This document shows positions 27,044-32,855 of a DNA stretch of 32,855 nucleotides, piece by piece. The notes beneath the pieces are model-generated. The model was not told the origin of the DNA and did no database searches. It was given only the letters and a program-made list of their open reading frames with translations. Both the position numbers and the translations under genes were made by a program. Source of the DNA: Pseudomonadales bacterium (lineage in GTDB: Bacteria; Pseudomonadota; Gammaproteobacteria; Pseudomonadales; Azotimanducaceae). Where the stretch lies: contig JAFMIA010000033.1 of the NCBI GenBank assembly GCA_017854255.1, positions 1-32,855 on the forward strand, read 5' to 3'. Position 1 is the first letter of the stretch; every line of letters begins with the position of its first letter.

Positions 27044-27694
27044 TTATTTGACGGCCGATAGATTAATCGATCTCGGCTCTTGGACCTTATCGATTAACCC
27101 ATAAGCCTGGGCATCATGTGCATTCATAAAATAGTCGCGCTCTGTATCTAAGGCGAGCTGCTCTGGTGTCTTGCCCGTATGAAACCCCATGATTTCGTTC
27201 ATCCGCTCACGCAGATATAGGATCTCTTTTGCCTGTATTTCAATGTCCGAAGCTTGACCCTGCGAGCCACCGCTCGGCTGATGGATCATCACCCTAGAAT
27301 TCGGCAAACAATACCGCTTACCCGCGGCGCCGCCCGCCAACAACAGGGCGCCCATACTCGCTGCTTGACCAATACACAAGGTTGATACATCGCAATTAAT
27401 GAACTGCATCGTGTCGTAGATTGCAAGACCTGCGGTCACCGACCCCCCTGGCGAATTGATATACAACTGAACATCCTTGTCTGCATTTTCAGACTCAGCG
27501 AACAGTAACTGTGCAACGATTAAATTGGCCACATTGTCATCAATGGGTCCGACAACGAAGATAATGCGCTCCTTCAAAAGCCTGCTGTAAATGTCGTAAG
27601 AACGTTCACCTCGAGCAGTTTGCTCTAGAACCATTGGAATCAAACCGAGACCTTGTGTCACCGGCTGCATTGAATCATTAAAATCTGACTTCAT
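27044..27694 (-). CDS. clpP: ATP-dependent Clp protease proteolytic subunit
   Basis: 216 residues, typical ClpP. The catalytic triad is Ser113 in [14 protein letters not shown], His138 in VMIHQPSGG and Asp187 in TERDYFM, with the same spacing as E. coli Ser97-His122-Asp171 of the mature numbering. The first residues (about 1-16) probably form the propeptide that is removed on assembly. It forms a 14-subunit barrel with ClpX (next gene) or ClpA. AAGGG lies about 9 nt before the ATG. In enteric bacteria the gene has a heat-shock promoter; here the 522-nt upstream gap has no clear one. Confidence 0.98.
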   Translation of the reverse strand: MKSDFNDSMQPVTQGLGLIPMVLEQTARGERSYDIYSRLLKERIIFVVGPIDDNVANLIVAQLLFAESENADKDVQLYINSPGGSVTAGLAIYDTMQFINCDVSTLCIGQAASMGALLLAGGAAGKRYCLPNSRVMIHQPSGGSQGQASDIEIQAKEILYLRERMNEIMGFHTGKTPEQLALDTERDYFMNAHDAQAYGLIDKVQEPRSINLSAVK

Positions 27695-28216
27695 GGGTAC
27701 GGCCCTTTTCCTAATCTGCTTTACGGGAAACTTAAACCTTTTCTAACAGGCTGAACGGCACCTTGCAACGCAAGGCTATTGGCCTTATTCGACCATTACA
27801 CCTTTATTCTTCTATCTGCCTTTAACGGGCTTTTTCAGCAAACCCCTTTTGAACTAAGAACTCATCATCTGGCATCAGGTACTCAAAGATTGACCCGACG
27901 GCTGCACCCTTACTGATATAAGCCCTAAATTTCAAAACTCAAGGGCCCATCCAGCGTGCGACCAGACTGCCTTGAATCTCGACCGCGCCTGCTTTTTTTT
28001 ACGCGCTCTTGACTGTAAACATTTCGTCAGTCGTTCGTCTAACTTTAGACACGTATCTGCTACCACTAAGCAAGTTATAACCCTGCTGACCCTTTTCTAC
28101 GCATTTGGCGCCGCTCAAGATTATCGACAGACCGCAAAGCCTGCTTTTTCCGATACAAACTGACGTCAAACTGAACCCTAATAACCTCGCAGGAGAAACC
28201 CTAAATTCAGGACCCT
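27695..28216. other. Spacer between tig and clpP
   Basis: 522 nt without a recognised gene on either strand. It holds a small stem (CCTTGC/GCAAGG at 27761-27775) in the likely clpP leader and, on the minus strand, TTGAGT (27937-27942) with TATATC (27915-27920) 16 nt apart, a fair promoter candidate that would give a leader of about 215 nt for clpP. An eight-T run at about 27991 belongs to no recognised terminator. Confidence 0.4.
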
Positions 28217-29617
28217 TTAAGCTTTATCATCAGCGCCAGCGTTATCCGCCGTCGCGTCATCGAGCACCTCAGCGGCATCCTCGCCTTCACCTTCACCTTC
28301 ACCTTCAGCCACTTCCGGTTCAGCGGGCTTAAGTGCCTCTTCATAGCTAACGGGTAATTCTTCAATATGCGCGGAGGCTAAAATTAACGCAACAATTTGC
28401 TCTTCCAGCACCAAGCTTTGAACCTGATTCAACTGCTGCTCATTACTATAGTAGTAATTAATCAGCTGCTCAGGCTGCTCATAGCTGCTCGCTATTTCCT
28501 CTATTTTGGAACGGACCTGCGCCTCGTCGGCAACCACATTATTCTGTTCAACAATTGCGTTCACAATCAGGCCGAGCTTAACCCGCCGCTCGGCTTGATC
28601 GGTAAATAACTCGAGCGGCAGCATATTTACATCGAATTGCTGCCCCCCGCCAAACTGTTGCACCATTTCTTGGCGCATACGGTTGCATTCTTCGTTCACT
28701 AAGGCTTTAGGCGAATCCACAGGCGTCACTTTAATCAACCCATCCATCACTTGGGTTTTGACCCGATTTTCAACCGCTGCCTTCAGCTCTTTTTCCATAT
28801 TATTTTGAACTTCAACTCGAAAGGCATCCATACCGCCATCTTCGACCCCAAATTCCTTAAAAAAATCCTCGTCTAATTCTGGCAGAGTCGATTCGGCAAC
28901 CTCATGAACTTTGACCGCAAACACAGCCTGCTTACCCGCCAAATCTTCCGCCTGATAATCCTCGGGGAAGGTCACCGTGACATCTTGTTCATCACCCGTC
29001 TTTAAACCAACAATCCCATCTTCAAACCCGGGAATCATCGAATTGGACCCTAGAACCAGCTTATTGCCGTCGGCTTGTCCGCCATCAAAGGCTTCCCCGT
29101 CGACCGTCCCTGAGAAGTCAATCGTTACCTGGTCTTCGAGTGCCGCGGCTCGGTCAACCGCTAAGAAGGATTTACGCTGCTCCCTGAGCTTCTCAATCAT
29201 CATCTCGAGATCGTCTGGCGACACTTCAGCCACCGGCTTTGACACACTGATATCTTCGAACGCGCCTAACTTAATTTCCGGAAAAATTTCAATCAAAGCA
29301 GAGAATGAGAGGTCTTTATCCAGCTCCATCACGACATCATTGATTTCCGGCATGCCCGCAGGCTTTAAAGATTGCTGATCAACGGCCGCTGCAAAGCTTT
29401 GCTGCATGATTTCGCTAGAGACTTCTTGCAAAATGCCCGGCCCAAATCGACGACGAACTTCTCTTATAGGCACCTTGCCGGGCCGAAAGCCTTTGATCCG
29501 AACCTGCCCCGCGGCCTGCTTAATCTTCACTTCGACCTTCTCGGAGACTTCCGAGGCGGGCACCGTAATGCGCATCTTGCGCTCAAGTTTTGAAACTGTC
29601 TCAACCGTAACTTGCAT
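28217..29617 (-). CDS. tig: Trigger factor
   Basis: 466 residues (E. coli 432). It is the ribosome-bound chaperone that shields nascent chains. The N-terminal ribosome-binding domain has the signature GFRPGKVP at 43-50. The FKBP-like PPIase domain (about 161-245) reads EDQVTIDFSGTVDG ... PGFEDGIVGLKTGDE. The C-terminal arm domain follows to about residue 430. The last 35 residues are a Glu/Ala/Asp-rich, low-complexity tail with GEGEGEGE, encoded by a hexamer repeat at 28284-28307; this explains the extra length. GAGGTGG lies about 9 nt before the ATG. It follows the tRNA-Leu gene by 82 nt and may be partly transcribed from that promoter. Confidence 0.96.
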   Translation of the reverse strand: MQVTVETVSKLERKMRITVPASEVSEKVEVKIKQAAGQVRIKGFRPGKVPIREVRRRFGPGILQEVSSEIMQQSFAAAVDQQSLKPAGMPEINDVVMELDKDLSFSALIEIFPEIKLGAFEDISVSKPVAEVSPDDLEMMIEKLREQRKSFLAVDRAAALEDQVTIDFSGTVDGEAFDGGQADGNKLVLGSNSMIPGFEDGIVGLKTGDEQDVTVTFPEDYQAEDLAGKQAVFAVKVHEVAESTLPELDEDFFKEFGVEDGGMDAFRVEVQNNMEKELKAAVENRVKTQVMDGLIKVTPVDSPKALVNEECNRMRQEMVQQFGGGQQFDVNMLPLELFTDQAERRVKLGLIVNAIVEQNNVVADEAQVRSKIEEIASSYEQPEQLINYYYSNEQQLNQVQSLVLEEQIVALILASAHIEELPVSYEEALKPAEPEVAEGEGEGEGEDAAEVLDDATADNAGADDKA

Positions 29618-29658
29618 AACCGTTCACCACCTCGATATGGTACTCGCAGAACAGCCTT

Positions 29659-29673
29659 AAGCTCGTCGAGCTT
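29659..29673 (-). other. Short hairpin between tRNA-Leu and tig
   Basis: AAGCTC and GAGCTT pair around a three-base loop in the 82-nt tRNA-tig interval. On the minus strand no U-tract follows, so read-through into tig or tRNA 3' processing are both possible. Confidence 0.3.
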
Positions 29674-29699
29674 TTAGCATCTTGCTGTTGTCTTAAAAG

Positions 29700-29785
<86 letters not shown>

Positions 29786-29864
29786 TTGTTTGATCACCCC
29801 AGCCGGACGGATTACCCGAACGCGGACCGGTGCACCCGTGGATCTAGACCCTTCGGGGGCGGCA

Positions 29865-29893
29865 ATTATAGAGCCTATAAGAAGCCATCACAA
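29865..29893 (-). promoter_or_regulatory. Strong stable-RNA-type promoter for tRNA-Leu
   Basis: On the minus strand TTGTGA (29888-29893) and a perfect TATAAT (29865-29870) are exactly 17 nt apart. A GC-rich discriminator (GCCGCCCC) follows the -10, the feature linked to stringent control of tRNA and rRNA promoters. The start would be about 75 nt before the tRNA. Confidence 0.82.
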
Positions 29894-29953
29894 CCGCCGA
29901 ATCAGAACCTGTTCCAATAAAACCCAAGATGATTGCTCGTCAATCACATTTCT

Positions 29954-31087
29954 TTAGAAATCCAATAACTTAGCGTAACGATCTCGGTGGTAGGCGGCAT
30001 TACCCAAAGCATTTTCAAGAACCCTCGCGCGCTTCAAGTAAAAACCGGCGTCGAACTCATCCGTCATCCCAATACCGCCATGAATCTGGATCAATTGGCT
30101 CGACATCTCGTGCAGAAACTCACTCGCCTTACATTTTGCCAGCGCAACCAGTTCCTGAGCATCCTGAGAGCCCTGATCAAGCGCTGTGAGCGCCGCTTCA
30201 ACGCAAGAACGGGTTAACTCCATTTCAGCGTAAAGCCCAGCAGCGCGATGACCGAGCGCTTGAAAACCACCGATAACTTGACCGAACTGTTTCCGCGTTT
30301 TGAGATAATCCAAGGTCATATCAAAGGCCGCCGCGGCCGTGCCAAGCATCTCAGCGGCAAGCGCCGCCGTTGCAACGGAGAGCACTGCTTCGAGCACAGC
30401 TTTACCCGTATCGGGCCCTGCCAACATGGCATCTACATCAAGGGTCACCCCGTCAAAGGTAACACTTGCGTACCCTCTAGAATCCATCGTTTTGACAGCA
30501 TGACGATGAACGCCCGGGGCATCACAGGCAACCAAAAACAAGCCAACGCCTTGTTCGCCCGCCCCATGATCGACATTTGCAACCACAACGAAATCGGTTG
30601 CTGCACTGCCTTCCATGACAAATTGTTTCGTGCCGGACAGCCTCACACCGCTCGAGGTCAGTTCTGCACGACACTTTATCTGACTGGGGTTGTGCCTTGG
30701 TCCCTCTTCCAACGCAAGTACGACCAGTCGGCTACCATCGGCAATTTTCGGGAGCAAACTTTGCTTTTGATCCTCGGAGCCCGAGTGCATCAGGGCCGCG
30801 GCCCCGACTACGGATGAGGCGTATAAAGGAGAAGCCACCAGGTTTCTCCCTAATTGCTCCAAAACCAAACCAAGCGTCTGATAGCCCAACCCTGCCCCGC
30901 CATACGGCTCGGGTACAACGAGACCCGTCCAACCCATCTCAATCATTGCTTGCCAAGTCTCAGAAAAGAAACCCTGAGCGAGACCTTGATCTCGCATTGC
31001 ACGAAAGGTTGAAACCGGCGCTTGTTCCCGCACCCAGGCTGAGGCCTGGTCTTTAATCATTTGTTGCTCTTCACTTAATGCAGCCAT
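29954..31087 (-). CDS. Acyl-CoA dehydrogenase family protein (second of a pair)
   Basis: 377 residues of the acyl-CoA dehydrogenase fold: N-terminal helices, a beta-domain and a C-terminal helical bundle with LIQIHGGIGMTDEFDAGFYLKRARVLENALGNAAYHRDR. The HGGIGMT element is the usual FAD/subunit-contact motif. At the place where many members have the catalytic glutamate in YEGT, this protein has ENALGNA, and no obvious glutamate replaces it. It starts 14 nt after the partner dehydrogenase, with GGAG about 7 nt before the ATG. Paired, unequal dehydrogenases like these often form alpha2-beta2 complexes in steroid or branched-chain acyl-CoA oxidation; substrate here is unknown. Confidence 0.88.
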   Translation of the reverse strand: MAALSEEQQMIKDQASAWVREQAPVSTFRAMRDQGLAQGFFSETWQAMIEMGWTGLVVPEPYGGAGLGYQTLGLVLEQLGRNLVASPLYASSVVGAAALMHSGSEDQKQSLLPKIADGSRLVVLALEEGPRHNPSQIKCRAELTSSGVRLSGTKQFVMEGSAATDFVVVANVDHGAGEQGVGLFLVACDAPGVHRHAVKTMDSRGYASVTFDGVTLDVDAMLAGPDTGKAVLEAVLSVATAALAAEMLGTAAAAFDMTLDYLKTRKQFGQVIGGFQALGHRAAGLYAEMELTRSCVEAALTALDQGSQDAQELVALAKCKASEFLHEMSSQLIQIHGGIGMTDEFDAGFYLKRARVLENALGNAAYHRDRYAKLLDF

Positions 31088-31101
31088 CGTGATCTCCCCC
31101 G

Positions 31102-32322
31102 TTAACCTTTTTGTGTCGTTTCTGGCAGACCCAGGATGTTCTTCGCAATAATATTGTTTTGGATTTCAAACGAGCCGCCATAGATCGAGATTGCCTTACC
31201 CCCAAGCCAGCCTCGGACATGCTCAATTTCATCCTCACTAAAGTCATCGCCTTCCCAGCCTAAGCCCTGGTGACCCATGAACTCCAAGGTGAGTTCGGCG
31301 CGCTCCTGAGAGACTCTTGTGGCCGAGTTTTTGAGAATTGAGGCCGCAGCGCTGACCTCGGGATTACCCTTGGCCTCTGCTGTGATCCGCGCAATGGTTA
31401 AACCATGTGCTCTGGTATGCATCAGATGGTCTGCAATTCGAACGCGTAGGTCCGCATCCGCAAGCTCACCGGTTTCCGTCTCACCAACATACGATTTAGC
31501 AAGTGATTGCAAAGAACCCGAGACTTTATTGCTGGTCGGGCGCGCGCCAGTTTGACTGGCCCGTTCGTACTGCAACAACCGCTTACCGACACTCCACCCA
31601 TCGTTAAGTGCGCCAAGCAAATCGTCCTTCTCAGCTCTTGCATCATTAAAAAAGGTTTCACAAAAGGGAGACGCCCCTGCGATCAACTTAATCGGCCGCG
31701 TCTCAACCCCAGGCTGATCCATTTCAAGCATCAAGAAACTAATGCCATCACGCTTCTTAACACTGCTGTCCGTCCGCACGAGCGCGCCACACCACTGAGA
31801 AATATCCGCGCCCGAGGTCCATACTTTCTGACCATTAATCAACCAATGATCGCCGTTTTCCTCGGCTTTTGTGGCTAAGGATGCGAGATCTGATCCGGCA
31901 TTCGGCTCAGAGTACCCCAAACACCAGCGAACCTTGCCACTGCAGATCCCTGGGATATGGCGCTGTTTTTGGTCTTCAGTACCATATTCTAGAATCGTTG
32001 GGCCCACCATTGTCACGCCCATTCCAGCCAACAGCGGGATCGGATTAATCGCCCCTACTCGATGCATTTCTTCCGACAAGACCTTCGCTTCTTGATGATT
32101 TAACCCACCGCCACCAAGTTCTGCAGGCCAAGTTGGCGTACCCCAACCCCGACTCGCCAGCCGGTCGCGCCAAAGCGCCGCCTCACCCTCGACGACTCGG
32201 TCGCCTTCGACCCCGCCAAAAGGCGCAATTCCCTGACTCTTCAGGTTTTCGGGGAAGTTCCCTTGCAACCATTCTGCGACTTCTGCTCGAAACGTATCGA
32301 GGTTACCTGCCTGGTCTGTCAT
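31102..32322 (-). CDS. Acyl-CoA dehydrogenase family protein (first of a pair)
   Basis: 406 residues from the ATG at 32322, chosen because AAAGGA lies 6 nt before it and the family begins near this point; a longer frame to 32466 adds a basic, unlikely N-terminus. The product has WCLGYSEPNAGSDLASLATKA (FAD-binding loop) and the C-terminal AISIYGGSFEIQNNIIAKNILGLP, the GGS-EIQ-NIIA pattern of FadE-type enzymes. The catalytic glutamate of IYEGT is glycine at this position, as in a subgroup that uses a different glutamate or a partner subunit. It oxidises an acyl-CoA to the 2-enoyl-CoA with FAD, probably together with the downstream partner. The two genes are 14 nt apart. Confidence 0.9.
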   Translation of the reverse strand: MTDQAGNLDTFRAEVAEWLQGNFPENLKSQGIAPFGGVEGDRVVEGEAALWRDRLASRGWGTPTWPAELGGGGLNHQEAKVLSEEMHRVGAINPIPLLAGMGVTMVGPTILEYGTEDQKQRHIPGICSGKVRWCLGYSEPNAGSDLASLATKAEENGDHWLINGQKVWTSGADISQWCGALVRTDSSVKKRDGISFLMLEMDQPGVETRPIKLIAGASPFCETFFNDARAEKDDLLGALNDGWSVGKRLLQYERASQTGARPTSNKVSGSLQSLAKSYVGETETGELADADLRVRIADHLMHTRAHGLTIARITAEAKGNPEVSAAASILKNSATRVSQERAELTLEFMGHQGLGWEGDDFSEDEIEHVRGWLGGKAISIYGGSFEIQNNIIAKNILGLPETTQKG

Positions 32323-32624
32323 GTTCATTCCTTTCCTATTCATGTTTGGATTCTTGTTTTTGTCTATCTGCCCTTGCTGACGCCGCAACTTAAGACGCAA
32401 AGCGTGCATGATTTGCCTGCAATCGCGCTTTGATTCAGACAATAAACTCGGCGCCCTAGGCGGCACTAACGCGTCGCATCAAGCCCTCACCGCGCCCGGC
32501 TTTTAGGGCCTGCCGCCTGTTTACCGTAAAACTAAATGATCCCTTATTGGGTAATCGAGCGCTGACAAGCATAGCAAACGGCTCCCTCAATCAAAACGGC
32601 CTCGATGCACGGACCGGATATTCA
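32323..32624. other. Region upstream of the acyl-CoA dehydrogenase pair
   Basis: About 300 nt that separates the dehydrogenase operon from the preceding gene on the same strand. No gene is seen. It should hold the operon promoter; none stands out. Confidence 0.4.
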
Positions 32625-32855
32625 TCAAATCAATATCCTTTGATCCTCAATCAAATCTGCATGAGTTCTCGCAGCCGCTTCCTCTGTCTCATCGAACCAC
32701 GGTTCGTTTAGCGCGTCCGACACCCAATCCCGCATGGGTTCCAGCGCCAAAAGTCGATGACAATAATCAATGCTTGGCTGTGTGAGCGGCAGACCATAAC
32801 GCACAACCCGAATCGCCACGGGACAAAAGAACGCATCGACCGCTGAGAAACCTGC
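32625..32855 (-). CDS. Glutathione S-transferase, C-terminal part
   Basis: 76 C-terminal residues; the frame is open to the window end, so the gene starts outside. AGFSAVDAFFCPVAIRVVRYGL is the N-cap and helix of the GST C-terminal domain, where the FSxxD box caps helix 6. YCHRLLALEPMRDWVSDAL and the ending WFDETEEAA fit the closing helices. The glutathione-binding N-terminal domain is not visible, so class and activity cannot be told. It could be a YfcF-type or maleylacetoacetate-isomerase-like member. Confidence 0.8.
   Translation of the reverse strand, partial: AGFSAVDAFFCPVAIRVVRYGLPLTQPSIDYCHRLLALEPMRDWVSDALNEPWFDETEEAAARTHADLIEDQRILI

Noticed and set aside
30248-30817. 189-codon plus-strand frame antisense to the acyl-CoA dehydrogenase
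   Set aside because: No ribosome site and composition explained by the opposite-strand codons.
32441-32464. Partial copy of the hupB terminator sequence upstream of the dehydrogenase pair
   Set aside because: Shared AATAAA and GGCGCCCTAGG are short and the palindrome is not complete; probably coincidence.

Overview
The window looks like a chromosomal segment of a gammaproteobacterium of moderate GC, probably free-living and possibly marine. Three blocks support this: the order leuW tRNA - tig - clpP - clpX - lon - hupB - ppiD, all on the minus strand; a dnaQ - rnhA - YafS-type methyltransferase block beside mltD; and a siroheme reductase gene overlapping a DUF934 gene. No phage, integrase, transposase, CRISPR array or rRNA was seen. 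Most genes are housekeeping, and species cannot be fixed from the sequence alone.

Layout. 1-1672: 3' end of an M19 dipeptidase gene, convergent with a small CPXCG zinc-ribbon protein and a threonine/serine dehydratase. 1769-5155 (minus): a secreted propeller-like protein, a TauE/SafE permease and glnS, tightly packed with a GTGA overlap and a 7-nt gap. 5162-5747: an unexplained GC-rich gap. 5748-10296: nfuA and metH, divergent. 10533-13112: a DUF2970 membrane protein, a newly noticed 39-residue membrane protein on the opposite strand, a ferredoxin-type sulfite/nitrite reductase and DUF934. 13263-15860: an AcuI/YhdH reductase, sohB (TTG start) and an SCP2-domain protein. 15857-19879: dnaQ, rnhA and a methyltransferase, then mltD on the plus strand. 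19903-29893: ppiD, hupB, lon, clpX, clpP, tig and tRNA-Leu(TAG). 29954-32322: two adjacent acyl-CoA dehydrogenases. 32625-32855: 3' end of a glutathione S-transferase gene.

How the genes work together. The 20-30 kb block is a protein-quality-control island: trigger factor, ClpXP, Lon, HU and the periplasmic foldase PpiD. Its genes are separated by unusually long spacers (522, about 300, 607, 102 and about 280 nt), whereas other parts of the window use 4-nt overlaps. The 6.6-13.1 kb block joins B12-dependent methionine synthesis to sulfite reduction, suggesting sulfur assimilation towards methionine. dnaQ, rnhA, sohB and mltD cover replication fidelity, RNA removal and envelope maintenance.

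The signals least explained by known genes are: a 15-nt-period degenerate tandem repeat between the hupB stop codon and a perfect palindromic terminator; the 39-residue membrane protein with its own promoter; a -10 box placed so that mltD may be leaderless; the long empty spacers at 5162-5747 and 24850-25456; and a pair of acyl-CoA dehydrogenases that both lack the usual YEG-type catalytic glutamate. No clearly new multi-gene system was found.
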